A stretch of DNA of 64,000 nucleotides from Jacaranda mimosifolia (GCA_018894105.1 CM032120.1:26124710-26188709); one strand, 5' to 3'. Numbered from the stretch's first letter, positions 24,180 through 36,696 are shown. The notes: generated from the sequence alone by a model not told the origin. A program made the numbers and translations.

Positions 24180-24700
24180 TGTTTACTTTACATATAGTAG
24201 GCTACGTATCGTGCATGCCATCTATGATCCAACCATCACCTCAAAATCTCTTTTAACATCCTATATGAGATTTTTTGTCATGGCTATGTTGGGCCAAACG
24301 ACTACTTTCTTGTTTGTTTGTTTGTTTTCCTTCTCTTTTTGATAAGAAAAAGGACTACTTACTGTGTCCTACATGCCAAGGATATTCCATGTCAGGGAAG
24401 GTTATCCATTTCCAAGGCCAAGAATCTGATTTGTAATGGTACCATGTCTGTCACCAACATGTGGAATGAATATGTAAAAACTAAAATTTTCAAATAAGAA
24501 ATAATTAAAAGTAGTTGTTTTATGTAGTGGTAATTAATTTAATTGCAACCTCATTTATTTCATTTTTTTTGTGTGCGTATAAATAAGCTCCAATACTCCT
24601 ACCATTACAAATTGTTTCAACTCCATAGTGCTACAATATTTATACCTAAATTCTCTATCCTACTTGTCCACTGATAAGTTGTAAATTTTTGTTTCTTTTA
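24180..24700 (+). promoter_or_regulatory. Displaced upstream region of acidic-protein copy 1
   Basis: The order of short matches here follows the upstream DNA of copies 2 and 3: GTGCATGCCATC, CCATCACCTCAAA and TTGTCATGGC(T/C)AT (compare 38100-38180), then AAATAAGCTCC-AATA and TTCTCTA (compare 36345-36410). It stops exactly at the TTA flanking the PIF element. The inference is that this was the 5' region of copy 1 before the element inserted. Confidence 0.55.
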
Positions 24701-26164
24701 GGCCTTGTTTGATAGGGTATATGAATATTGGTTGAGATTAGATTAGCAAGATATTGTGTGAGGTTGTAGTAGCAATATGCTATGTTTGATACAAAAAATT
24801 ATGTCCACTAGTATCCTATACATCAATCCATATTTATCCAAAGAAGTGGGGTTTGAAACACTACACAAACTTCACCTTGATAGCTTTGCCCCCATTCCCC
24901 TCCCACTGTATCAAACGTGGCATTTTAAAAAAAAAAAAGTTCAGCAAATTACACACATTGGCAGTAGATTTCCCTTTCCTCTTTTCATTTCCTTACCGGC
25001 AACCCAACCCCTCCCTTTTTCTCCGGATAGATCTCATCCCTTGAGCACACTTCTGTGAAGCTAAATCTGCTACTCCAATCTCTGTCAAGCACAATTCCTA
25101 TATGCATTTCAATTTTCCATCTTTTTGCCAGCCATTTAAACGGGTAACTATCGTAATATGGTTACGCAAAGACAACCCTATTCCCATTTGTTTTTTTACT
25201 TAAAGTTAAATATCTTGTTTTGGTGATTGTAGTTGTAAATTCTAATTGGAACCCACTGGCTCTATGCATGTAATTTTTTAGTACTTGGACATAGGATGCC
25301 TTTTGATTTACAAATTTCATATACAACAAATACATGGCTATGTGCAATTGAGAGTGCTTGTCATTTGTGTTAGAGTTACCTTGAATATGGTTATATTCTT
25401 CTGAATATATATATAAATTATCACTTGCATTTTCCTGTTGAATTAGTGCCATCAATTTTACCGATATTATGTCTCTTTATTTGAAGCATCATTCAAACTG
25501 GATTTAGTATAAATTTAATTATTTATATGTTCATGTAAGCAGTTTCAGAATTGCTATGAAATTCTTGTTCTTAATGTATCCCCTTACTTTGACCAAAATG
25601 AACCCAAGAATCAGATATTCATAGGGATTAATTGAAAATACATTTCTTTAAAAAAAAAAAGCCTACAATTGAGAATATGCCTTAGCTGTATTTCTTCAAT
25701 GTTGAAGATGAAAAATCAGTGGACTTTTAACTTTTCTTGATATCAGTTCTAGCTTTAAGTCCCTTTCATAGTAATGTTTTAGTTCATCATTCTGATGGGA
25801 TTAGAACTTAAACAATAATTTTTTAGTGGTTGGTGACATTAGCAGATAGAGGGCCTATGCTTTTTTAAATTTTCATTGAACTCCAACTTTGAAAGTTAAC
25901 AGAAACTGTGTAGAAACATTTTTGACAACTTAAAGAGTTGTGTGTAAGTACTGTAATCGTAATCATACTTATATCTCATTGTTATTGGATTGGTGATCAT
26001 GGAGATGGAAAACAAGATAATATCCTATCTATATCATTGGAAGATTGAGTTCGTTTGTTTTAATTCTATTACACCAGCCCTATCTTCACAATGTCAAACA
26101 ATGTGGCTATTTTGACCGTCAAAATTAAAATATGTTTCCTTAATTTTGTAGCTACTGAGTAATA

Positions 26165-26650
26165 ATCCTAAAACCAGCACCAAATTGCCCTTGCAGTGGA
26201 GGTCAAATGGTACTCTGTCAATCACACACATCAAAGAATCCTGGTAGGTGGTTTTACAAATGCTCGAATGGGAATAATCATGATGGCCACTTCGTTTTGT
26301 GGGATATCTACCATGGGCTTCATTGGAATTATTTGCCAATTTATAGTCATTCATACAAAGCATGTTCTTAGCCATCAAATCCAGGTTCTAACGTTGAGAC
26401 TCCCTCAATATTTAAGGGGTCGAGGTTTCATGATAGTGGATGCCACGATCATGCAGAACGGAGTGAAAGTTCACGTACGAGCCCTTCGGTTCACAACTCT
26501 TGTGATGAACGACTAGATTTCTATTCTTATCGAAACTATGATTTCAAATCTGCCATAGTCTTTGGCGGTTGTATTGGTTGCAGTTGTGTTATCATAGTTG
26601 CCTTTTTTGGGCTCTTGTTGGGGTTACTGATAGGCAATGTTGTAATGTAA
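26165..26650 (+). pseudogene. GRF-type zinc finger with C-terminal membrane segment, broken
   Basis: From about 26165 the frame reads a GRF finger: CPCSGGQ, CQSHTSKNPGRWFYKCS, then HFVLWD. The fourth ligand of the usual C...FF pattern is replaced by Gly (GHFVLW). A TAG at 26369-26371 interrupts the frame, which then continues open to TAA 26648-26650, ending in a strong membrane helix (VFGGCIGCSCVIIVAFFGLL) after Ser/His-rich linker sequence. The upstream exon with the start codon was not identified. The architecture parallels the GRF gene in the MULE at 8605-8964, though the sequences differ. The function is unknown. Confidence 0.7.
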
Positions 26651-26711
26651 AGGCCACTTGATATGTATGTTTCTCTAAATAAAATGTTTCTAATGGTTTC
26701 TAGTTTAATCA

Positions 26712-27525
26712 GATATGGCATACTTTTTAGTAGTTGTGTTACTTAATCATATGTATAACATTCAGAGTGCGAGTTTGTGATTTTTGTTGTCAATTTGATG
26801 TGGAATGAGATATGTATACGTATGTTTGTTGGTGACAGTTGTTTCAAGTTTAAAATACACAAGTATTTTCCATTTAAGTGGTGCATGTAAAATACTCGGT
26901 CAAAGTTTAAGAAATATTTATAAAAACATATGAATACCCCGTGAAGCTTACTCGTGACTTCATAATTATTGGGTTCATTGAGTAAACAATGCAACCTCTT
27001 AATTGTGATTTCTTCCTTTAAAATTTAATTGACTGAGTCTTGCAACCTCCATTACTCGCTTTATTAATGAAATAAGGGATGTGGGTCTTTCCCTTGTGCA
27101 AAGTATTTTTTTTGTCTTATATGACATAATTTTTTAGTAGTTGTGTTACTTAATCATATGTATAACATTCAGAGTGCGAGTTTGTGATTTTTGTTGTCAA
27201 TTTGATGTGGTATGAGATATGTATACGTATGTCTGTTGGTGACAGTTATTTCAAGTTTAAAATACACAAGTATTTCCCATTTAAGTGGTGCATGTAAAAT
27301 ACTCGGTCAAAGTTTAAGAAATATTTATAAAAACATATGAATACCCCGTGAAGCCTACTCGTGACTTCATAATTATTGGGTTCATTGAGTAAACAATGCA
27401 CCCTCTTAATCGTGATTTCTTACTTTAAAATTTAATTGACTGAGTCTTGCAACCTCCATTACTCGCTTTATTAATGAAATAAGGGATGTGGGTCTTTCCC
27501 CTGTGCAAAGTATTTTTTTTGTCTT
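26712..27525. repeat. Tandem duplication, two copies of about 407 bp
   Basis: The block from about 26712 to 27117 is repeated at 27118-27525 with only scattered mismatches. For example, TTTTTAGTAGTTGTG occurs at 26724 and 27131, and both copies end in GTATTTTTTTTGTCTT. I see no coding frame in it. High identity points to a recent duplication. Confidence 0.93.
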
Positions 27526-28368
27526 CACAAAATATCATCTCCCCATTCACAATGTAAAAGGAAAACCCAAAAGAACCACACTTATTATTGTTTTTCTAAT
27601 TCTACCTATCACTCAAGAACACCAATTTATATTCGACTCAGTTCACGCAATTTAAAATCACACATGTGTACATATATATGTATATTGTGCGTATGTACAT
27701 CTACTATATATATATATATTCATAGAACCGATATTCATAGGCTTAACGATTATATTAAAAATTATGTAATGGTGTACAAAGTTTGTCACAATTAATTAAT
27801 ATTAATTAACTTATATAAATTAATTCCCTTATGTTTAGATGCTATATAGTAAAGTAATCTTACTTTAAGGACAAATATTCCATTTATCCCGTATACATAA
27901 AATCTATTTGAGTCATTAGTACTAGTAATTAATTAACTACATAAGTTGTGTTTTTAATTGAATTTTAACTACAAATTTCCAGTTGTTACTTGGCCTTGTT
28001 AATGGATTGGAGTTCAAATTATGTCTTCTTAGCAGAAGGAATGGAAGAATAGTAAGAATCACTTTTTATAAAAAGAATATGGCAACCCATGAGCAATGAG
28101 GCAAAATTTGACAATCTTTTTCTTGGTTGACCGGTTGCTTAGTCAGCCTTTCAGGCGAAAAAACATAAAAAACATGAAAATTGATGCAATTGGTTTGAAG
28201 ATTCACTAGAAGGCTATGGCGCTTGTCGCATTTTACTTTATTTATATGCTATCAAATTGTAATTGTGTAAGTCTCAATTGTCTCCAATTGGTTTTTAAAG
28301 TTTGTTGTTACTTTGCATCTCCATTTCTTCTGCAATTTCTTCAACATTCTAATACGATTCATCTGGTC
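27526..28368. other. Non-coding stretch inside the PIF element
   Basis: Contains a TA/GTAC-rich microsatellite (about 27660-27720). No gene was recognised. Confidence 0.5.
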
Positions 28369-29293
28369 ATGGTTCCAAGAAATCCCCAAAGCCAACAATA
28401 GATTTTCTTTGTGGCACCATGGTTTGAGGAAATTGACAAAGAGTTTGTCAACCGACTAGCATACTATGCTCGTCAGATATAAGATATATCTCCCGATATG
28501 ATATTTTTCTCATTCGTTGATGCATTCGCACTGTGAATTTCAAGTTCGGGACGACATTCACTAACAAGGATGCGAGCATGCAGTTCAAGAATATGGAACA
28601 GAGACATACCGCATATAGTTTCTTAATTTCTCTACCCCCAGTGAATTACGATGTGGAACAATATATCGTAACGGCCGATTCCTACATATGGGATTACATT
28701 ACCATGACAATACTTGCTTTATGCTTTTGTTATCAACAAAATATATTTCGGCTACATTTAAATTGTTGACTAATATATTCTTCTGCTATTGTAGAAATAT
28801 CCAATTTTAGAGGCATACATGATAAAAGGAGAGGCACAGTGGTCTGAGTTATGTGAGATATTTGGGCCGCCAAAGTAATCGAATTTTTTTGCCCATAGGA
28901 TATTATACAAATTTCTGATTATAGTTGCATCAAACCTAATATGTCGGTGAACAACCCTCAAGACATGCTACCAAACGGACCCTCCGAACATGTGGAATGC
29001 CAACCTTGTCATCCAATTTTTGGAATCAGCTTGACAATGTATATGGACATAATGAAACTAGTGAAGAATCGATGAAGTTCACAAATCATATTTCAAATCA
29101 AAATCAATGGAACAATCCATTCTCTGATAGATTCGATGGCTTATGGACAAAAGAAGACGAAAGGGACATGTTTGGACTATTGAGCCGTTCCCCAATCGGA
29201 GGTCCTGCTACCTCCTATGTATCTATATCCAATACTCCGAACCCACTGACCAAGAAATTATGGTGTTTTATCCCTTGTGCTTCCCTATATTAA
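28369..29293 (+). pseudogene. Myb/SANT-like ORF1-type gene, broken (plus strand)
   Basis: From ATG 28369 the frame reads VAPWFEEIDKEFVNRLAYYA, then after breaks TTFTNKDASMQFKNMEQRH, YDVEQYIVTADSYIWDYI and, further on, GEAQWSELCEIFGPPK. This order (N-terminal WF..E helix, trihelix-like core, W, then ELCEIFG) fits Myb/SANT-like proteins that accompany PIF/Harbinger transposases. TAG at 28399-28401, TAA near 28480 and a frameshift near 28531 break it. A Ser/Asn-rich C-terminal frame follows at 28997-29293. It differs from the minus-strand Myb-like gene at 30711-31757. Confidence 0.55.
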
Positions 29294-30710
29294 AATAAAG
29301 CGTTTGTGATATACATGTTTTATGTTCGTGTACCCCGTTGCCACTTTGTTCGAATAACTGTTCCCACCGCTTCAGGTTCCCTAACCTTAGTGTTGCCCGT
29401 GATGTTGGTTTATTATGTGTTACAAATTACTATTCCATTCGGTTTGTTACGATGTATTATATGTACCACTTGTTCTAGTGGGTAAGTTCTTAATGAACTA
29501 TATTTGCATTAGCTTGTGTTAATTATAGCAAAATAGTATAATAATTATAAAATATCACTAGACATGTTCATCAACGTTTGAAATCTGAGGCTATTGCATA
29601 GTTGCTTTCGATTTTTGTTGGGCAAGTAGTCAAATTCTGTAAAATTAAAATATAAAAGGTCCATGTTAGCAATTAGCCAATTGCATAAACCAATGGTAAA
29701 GCAAAAGCTAATCAATATCTCCTAATTTAGCTTTTTAATTGAATCTATGAAAAGAAAATAAAAATTATGGATTTAATAAATTATATCTAATATGACCAAC
29801 ATTTTGGGTTGATATTGAACAAAAGGCAAGCTGAATTTTTGGAATGCCCATTTGATTTTGTTGGAGAATACGAATCAGTAGGCTACTTTTGTTCAGTCTA
29901 TCTAAAATGAGCAAATATATAAATCGAAGGACCTTATCTAATATGCATCTTTTTTTTTTGGGCAAATATCAACTCCTAATTCAAGCAAAAAACTAGCCTA
30001 ATGGGATTGGAGTTTAAATATAATTCTTACCTTGCAGTGTTAAATACCAACAACCATTGCCTATACATTAAAAGCAGCCTTAAATTACTTATAGCTTAAT
30101 GCCCAACAAAAAACACAAAATTCACCATATTCGCTCATATACAAATATAGTATCTGATCATTCAATGGTTGGTGATAGTGAGACTCTGTTTAACAACAAT
30201 AGCATAAAATGAACCTGTTGACACAAAACTAAGGCTGCTCGTTTCATAAAATCCTCCACATATATAGCTAACATACCACAGTAACATATACATCTACTGA
30301 CCATCTCAAAATAGAACATAAATTGAGTTGCAGCAAAATAAGGCGATGCACACAGTATTGTCTTTCCAATTATTTGACACAGAAGATCTCCAATCAGCAG
30401 CTGATACCACAAATTTGGGAATGATACAGTTTGAAGATAATAAAATCACATGAAACCTGTCAAGATTTGTACACATTCAATGAGTGACGATAATGTTACC
30501 ACAAATAAAGCTCCATTCTGGGTACTGTAAATGCACAACATCAACGTAGGATTATAATATCCAAATAGATTCACAGCAGCAAGGTAATGCAACCATATAA
30601 GCTATGCTTGTTGCACTCAAAATACGAGCTGATGCACAATCACATAACGTTACATATTGTTATCAAACCTAAAACATCGGCAGATTACATATTGATCAAG
30701 TTTCGTGTTA
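29294..30710. other. Non-coding stretch between convergent PIF genes
   Basis: Probably 3' regions of the + and - strand Myb-like pseudogenes. No other feature was recognised. Confidence 0.45.
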
Positions 30711-31757
30711 CTATAATGTGAAACACCCCAAGCATGCAATGCAAATTGTATCATGCAATAGGAAGCGCGCAAACTTAGCTTTTGCTTCTTTAGGCATCCT
30801 GCAAAATACATCCATATCTAATTTGTTATGTGCTAGATGATAGGTAGTCCATATCTGGTCATCCATAGACAGATTAAGGAGTTCTGCTAGTGCTTCAAAC
30901 AACAACATTCTCATAGAGGCGCCACGTCAAGAGGTAGCATCACCGATTGCATTAGCTTCTCAGCGTTCTGTCTAAGAGTTGATTTTGTGCCTTCGATCAA
31001 TGTCCCCACCACCTTCTCAAAGTCAATGTTGCATAGTTCGACTCTCTTTCTCTTGCCACTTGAGGGTGACTTCTTCCTCGAGGTCGAACTAGATAGTGGG
31101 GAGACAGAAAATGCATCATTTTCTGCTACATTTGCATCAGTGAATCCACCAAGCACTGTCTCGACATCTATCTTGGGTGCTTTCTTTTTTCCTTGTGCAT
31201 CAGAACTATTTAGCAGTTCTTGAATAATATCAGCCACATCAAATGCTTAATCCCCAATGGCCCTATCGTTTCCAAAAAATGTCCACCCAACTATTGAACC
31301 ATGGGTGGGGTTTACCTCATAGCTTGGCCGCTTCCGATTGCACCTGCCAACACGAAAACTGACACAAACAAGAAAATTTCACGTAGAAATAAATATTAAT
31401 GTGTACACTAAGAATACTATTAAAATCTAGTGTTAACCTTTACATATTCCGCCCAAACATATTTTGATTCCATGATGATCATATGTGATGTCGGATCCAT
31501 CGTCCCGCCACCACTTCCACTATAACTCAGTATTCCTTTCAGGATGGAATAGGTCTTTTTCCATATCTATAACTTTGATTTGATATGTTTGACCATGATG
31601 CCATTACTCGGCATTTTCTCGCGCATCATTATCTCCAGCTTAACCATATAATCACCTTTAAAGGATCCGTCGCAATGCCAACCACCGGCCTTTAAACTCT
31701 TCAAAGTATTTATTACAGCATCCTCCTCTTGGTGGGTCCAAAAATATCGTAGAGCAG
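30711..31757 (-). pseudogene. Myb/SANT-like ORF1 of the PIF/Harbinger element, broken
   Basis: On the minus strand, 31757-31436 encodes a Myb/SANT-like domain (FWTHQEEDAVINTLKSLKAG, then W..DGSFKGDY and SGSGGGTMDP) with one in-frame TAG. After an intron, 31330-30911 encodes a Ser/Lys-rich linker with a KKSPSSGKRKR-type nuclear signal and ends early. A frame change leads into the C-terminal helix region (30914-30711, RMPKEAKAKFARFLL). In PIF/Harbinger elements this protein partners with the transposase for DNA binding and nuclear import. A TAA near 31248 also interrupts the frame. Confidence 0.75.
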
Positions 31758-32072
31758 CTGCTGATTTGCTTGATCTATCTATGCTTTGAGAGGAGTACTC
31801 TGATTATGCCATTACCTGGAATATGAATTAACGTTTCTCCACAGTTGTAAGAAGAAAATTTTTGCAATACAAATTCATAATATAAGGGCTCAACATGTAT
31901 TACTTGATGTATTGATTGAGATTTCAAATAAGCACACAATGGTCTATGAACAAAACTAACTTTAGGTGAACTAAACATAACTTAGCAAGTATGTGGGACT
32001 TATAAATCATTTAATTCAATATGTACAACACTATGCGACAACAAAAAATCCTATTGATATTGAGTCTATATC

Positions 32073-33545
32073 CTAAGATGTAGTTCTAGATCCTCTCCAT
32101 GTGTGGTACGTATTCGCGGCCAAGTTATCACATCAACTGCTCCACGCCGATGAGCTCTCTATCGTGTCAATATGGTCGGCATCCATATCTGTACCGTTAT
32201 CATGACCATCCAACACAATATCCTCAAAAGGGTCGATTGTCATATGGGTTGGAATGTAATTGTGTAGAAGCGTACAAGCAAAGATGATAATATTCTGAGT
32301 CTTTATTAGATAGTATGTTGTGCTTCGTAGGACAACTCATCGTCCCTTCAGAAATCCAAAAGCCCCATTTAATGACATTGCGTGCCCTAGCATGTTTCAT
32401 GTTAAAGTATTCACGAGGATTTTGTGGTGCTAGTGCCCTATCACTCCAATCGTCAATGTGATATCTGGTGCTCCGATAGAGAGTAAAAAATCCTTCCCAA
32501 TTGGTATAGCCGGCATCACATAGATAATAGTTTTCTATCAATACAGAAAACAATTGAAAAATCAAATATTGACATTAGTTGATATAAAATAAAGTTGAGC
32601 CGAACTATGTAAAATCATCTAAGACATACCAACAGGAACTCTAAGGCCATTCGATTTGTTAACAGCTGCACGTAATACCCTACAATCCACAGTAAAACCC
32701 TCACACCCTACAAGGATGTAAATAAAATTCATATCACAATTGCACACACCAAGAATGTTCACAGCAACCTCACCTTTCCTCGACCTATACCGTGTTTTTT
32801 TGCTTGTTGGAACCTGAACTAATATGTAAATACCATCGAGAGCCCCGAGACAACCTTAGCACAATAACACAAAACATGTTTCAACAAAAAATAGATGGCA
32901 AGAATAAGGATGATTTAACTTAAATTAATGAGTTTATTTTCGAATACCTTGAAACATCTCTATGCTTCATTAGTATAATCATCGTCGATAGGTTGAGGTT
33001 CAACTAGGAGAAGTGGACTAATCTTTATAACTGATTTAAGACATTCCTTGAAATACTTGCTAGTTTTGTGACAAGATCATTTAAAATCATGTTTGACAAT
33101 TATATTCTTCTTGTGATGTGCTAGAATCGACAAAAAACATGCCACTTTCTCAGGAATGCTTACAAATCTTTCCTCGTGCAACCCCCTACGTGTTCCAATA
33201 ACAAAGCCTCCCAAATGCACTTCTATCCATGCGCAAGTTATTCAAACATGCTTGATCGTCGACCTCTAGAATCTCTCTCAAGTGTTTTACTTGATTTGGT
33301 ATCTTAGAAATAATAGTCCACATCCTATGGAACCGATTTCGTCTACCACCCAGCCCCTCACAATGTATACAGTAAGCATAATAAAGCAAGTAGATGATAA
33401 TAATTTGACGAACAAAAAATACATGAATCCAAGCCAAAAGTCTAATTTTTGTATTCACATCCATGCAATTGTCCAACAGGAATCCTAAAATGTCACCAAT
33501 TAGTCCCGATTCGAGATAAAGTAATGACTTAGATAGCACATGCAA
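32073..33545 (-). pseudogene. PIF/Harbinger transposase (DDE_Tnp_4 family), broken
   Basis: The likely start is Met at 33464 (MDVNTKIRLL). The N-terminal part reads HLREILEVDDQACLNNLRMD, typical of plant PIF transposases. A frameshift near 33190, a TGA near 33080 and a TAG near 32970 follow. After an intron the catalytic core resumes: LDGIYI (first D), VDCRVLR (second D), and, after another intron, NYYLCDAGYTN and REYFNMKHARARNVI. The usual third acidic residue after NVI sits in a region disturbed by a frameshift (KWGFW). The C-terminus, with PFEDIVLDG, is in another frame. The enzyme would cut and rejoin TIR DNA at TTA targets; this copy is dead. Confidence 0.9.
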
Positions 33546-35214
33546 ATTTTAACCTTTTCATTACATCGTCATAAACATGTAAGTGGTGGACACATGCTTG
33601 ACATCATTAGAGATTGCAAGATGAAACCACATAGTTGTACAAAACCAACCATGATTCCCAAGCAAGTTATTATTTGCTAATAAATAGCCCAATCTCCCCT
33701 TGTATTCAATGTCAAATATCAAACAAAATTTGAATGTGGCAAATTCCAATTCACTCCAAACAAAATAACGCTTCAAAACCTCTTAAATGAAGGTAAAGAA
33801 AGTAGGACAAGAATGGGGGTATCTTAAGGTTATATAAAGCGATCCCAAAGTCACACAATAGAGCCCATTGTCAACAATATGACACCCACAAAGAGGCTAT
33901 TGTAGGTTATATACATAGGCTTGGAGGACCAAAAATTAATTCTGATAAGAAATGGGTGATGACGTTGTAACTTGGTGGCTTTTAAGCTAAAAAATAAGAA
34001 AAAAGAGTTAACAACTATATGTTGAGATATTAGGAAAATATTTCCCCTAATTGGTAGTTGTGTTAAACCTTCAGCTTCAAGTGCTACCTTTATGCCCATG
34101 AAATAGATAAAAGAAAAAGCAGAAGGAATCATTTTCAAGTTAAAAGGAAAGGTACAATAAACAAAGTCAATGGTCTATTCATAAGCTTTCCAGAAATTTC
34201 CCTACACAAATATAGTAGAATGCCAAACAAGTCACTTCCAACATTTTTCATATTTGCCAAGACAAAAATATTTTCATTTAACATATGTAAGTAGTGGACA
34301 TATCCCTGACGTCCCAACAGTATGCGAAAGTTAAAACATAGCTCTAAAAAACTTAAACACTAAGATGAATTGAGAACTGTAGCATCTTCATTTGGTTGGA
34401 CCAAGAATAAATTGTAAATTACACCCAAAAAAATAATTTATTCTAATTCAAAGCATTCATCCACATTTAAGCCATATGCGCAGCCATTCTCCGAACCAAA
34501 CTTGTACATGTCTAGCAGTGCACTCATTTATAAGATTACGACAGTTATAAGCAGAACACATCCTCTGCACAAATCTAATATTGTCGAGTTACCAGAGAGT
34601 AGATTTTTCCTCCCTTGATATCCTACACGGAAGCCTCAACCCGGCGAACAAATTTTCTGTTACTTTTTTCTCACCAATTGCTGTCCGGAGCACGCCCAAT
34701 CTGCAAAAGAAAATAAAATAGCTCCCATAAATAAAACAATTGTGCAGAGGAAGGAATGATAAATTTCGTCAAAAAAAATTTCAAATAGCTGAATGGAATG
34801 GGAAAACTATGCCCAATATAAATACCAGTTGGTCGGAATAGATAGCCCCCAATCCGATTGAATGGTGGATTCCTTGCAGAAGGTATTTCTGGCTTAGGAT
34901 TTAATCGTTGTGGGGAAGGAAAAAATTGACTCCGTTGACTTCACGAAGGATTTTGAATCAGTTGGGTTTGCGGTGTTCCAATTAACAAGTTTGGAGGGCC
35001 ATTTCAATCTACCCGGGTTAAACAGTAAAGTTAAATGAGGGTGAGATTAATCGCACCCTCAGGGCTGCAATTTTAGTCGCAGATAATGTGAAGCATAGCG
35101 GCGGGCCTTTTAACTTTGACAAGCCGGCCTGATTTTTTATAGATGCTATCAAACATATGATTAGCCACCATTAGGGATCCTAGTTGATGCTATTAGGTAG
35201 GATCAAATGGGGCC
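33546..35214. other. PIF right-end non-coding region
   Basis: It probably carried the transposase promoter. It includes a hairpin TGAGGGTG...CACCCTCA at about 35036-35063 and ends in the GGCC TIR. No coding frame was recognised. Confidence 0.5.
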
Positions 35215-35330
35215 TTACTCTATTATTGTATAATAATGTTACAAATTTGTCTTATTAACATCAAATGTATATATGACAAATCATATTTCATCAAGTCTTT
35301 TTATTGCATAATGAAAAATTAGGTACTTTC

Positions 35331-35687
35331 ATGGCGAACAATGACAACAACAAGGGGAAGGAAAAAGTGATAGTTGATATTTCATCATCAGACTCTGAAG
35401 ATGACATTGATCCAGATTACAAAAGATTTTTGAAATGCCTGAAAGTGGTGGGAGACAAAGTAGTTTGTGAGGATAAGGAAAGGGGTATACATATAACATA
35501 TGGAGAATATGAAAAATCTAAGGATGAAGATGAGCATGAGGATAAGGACAAAGGGGATCCCAAAAGTGAAACATGTTTGGATGAATCTTTTGTTGCATGC
35601 CCATATAATTCAAAAGATTGCGAGGAGACTGACTATAACGACTTCACTGCAAGCGGCTTCCCTAAATCCACAAAGAAGAATGCTTGA
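35331..35687 (+). CDS. Short acidic protein with SIM-like motif, copy 1 (open)
   Basis: ATG 35331 to stop gives 118 residues starting MANNDNNKGKEKVIVDISSS. Residues about 12-24 (VIVDISSSDSEDD) fit a phospho-regulated SUMO-interacting motif: a hydrophobic V/I core next to Ser/acidic residues. DPDYKRFLKCLK follows, somewhat like linkers in plant B3/REM proteins. The rest is highly charged and ends STKKNA. A splice-acceptor-like TTAG sits just before the ATG, matching TCAG and CAAG at copies 3 and 2, so a 5' leader intron is likely. The ATG lies 117 bp from the PIF element, which displaced its upstream region. I cannot assign a known family. Whether it is still transcribed is unknown. Confidence 0.6.
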   Translation: MANNDNNKGKEKVIVDISSSDSEDDIDPDYKRFLKCLKVVGDKVVCEDKERGIHITYGEYEKSKDEDEHEDKDKGDPKSETCLDESFVACPYNSKDCEETDYNDFTASGFPKSTKKNA

Positions 35688-36696
35688 ATATGGATCTAGT
35701 AGAGTTCCATATGTCTATTGTATTATTGTGTCTGAGATGTTGGTGTCCCTACAAAATTTTTCACTTAAGGTGCCTTTTTAGGTACCATCGGCCTATATTT
35801 TTCTTTTATTATATTTCATCTTGGGTTTTGTAATATATGGACGTTTTATGTATGTTGAATCTACGATTGAATATATTCTAGTATGTTATTATCAATTAAA
35901 CATTTTTTCTGTGGCATTATAATCATGGATAGTAAAAAATTCAAATCATTTAATGGCAAGACCAGTGGCTTAGTTACATAATTGCCTTGACATTGGCTAT
36001 ATTTTGGTTGACTGACACTTTATGGCTACTGGCTATAGCCAGAAAATGATTCACGCCAATGCTAGTTTGGAGTTTTAGGTCTATAATTAGTAGGTTTATA
36101 AAGGAATATTACATGCATGTCAACCACCAATCACCTCAAACTTACTGTGCATGCCATCTAAAATTCTTTCCCAGGGTCATGTCCAATCAACTACCCCAAT
36201 AAATAAATTAAAGATGTCTTTTTTCATTTAAGAACAAATTTTCATCCAAGATGTCCATTCAGTAATTTTTTTTTTTAAACATGTAACTTAATTGGCTGCA
36301 ATATCCAAATGAAAAAATATCTTTGACCATCAATAATTACAAATAGCTTCCTCAATATATATACAATATTCATTATTGTGCAAAACACACAAAAAAGGGA
36401 TACAGGTTCTCTAACACCTTATCTCTCCCTATTTCTTACCCCTTTTCAATTTTCTTGAGAATTGAAAAATTCCAAACTTTCATAATTTGTTATCCAATTG
36501 TATATGTATTGATAAAGAAATTTTTTCCATAGGTCCTCTGTGGTCTTGTTATACTACAAATATAAAAAATTCAATTAATCCAAGTTTGAGGTATGTAAAA
36601 TCAGTTTGTAAATTATTTATATTACACAGTCATTTTCATGATTTGGAATTAAACTAACTGTGTAGAATTTTTTCTTCTAATTCTGCAAGCTTTTTA
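35688..36696. other. Copy-1 3' region and copy-2 upstream region
   Basis: The 35700-35860 part matches the 3' flank of copy 3 (AAGGTGCC..., CGGC..GTAT-type motifs). The part from about 36070 matches upstream DNA of copy 3 (ACATGCATGTCA, ATCACCTC), and a GTATGT donor-like site lies near 36592. Confidence 0.5.

Larger units (their letters stand above)
24701..35214 (-). mobile_element. PIF/Harbinger-type element, 10.5 kb, decayed
   Basis: The left end GGCCTTGTTTGAT and the right end GGCCCCATTTGAT (reverse strand) are matching short TIRs, each flanked by TTA (24698-24700 and 35215-35217), the PIF target duplication. Inside are a DDE_4 transposase pseudogene and a Myb/SANT ORF1 pseudogene on -, a second Myb-like pseudogene on +, a GRF/membrane pseudogene on + and a 407-bp tandem duplication. 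It is longer than most PIF elements (about 3-6 kb), so nested insertions or captured DNA are likely. The boundary call is supported by homology of both flanks to one gene's upstream region. A smaller MITE may occupy 24701-24923, because GTTTGATA-like ends also recur there. Confidence 0.65.

Noticed and set aside
24701..24923. A separate 223-bp MITE with GGCC..GTTTGATA ends
   Set aside because: Possible, but the left terminus fits better as the end of the 10.5-kb PIF element; the right flank shows no matching TTA duplication.
26712..27525. LTR pair or CRISPR-like array
   Set aside because: The two copies are directly adjacent, with no internal retroelement and no short repeat-spacer pattern.
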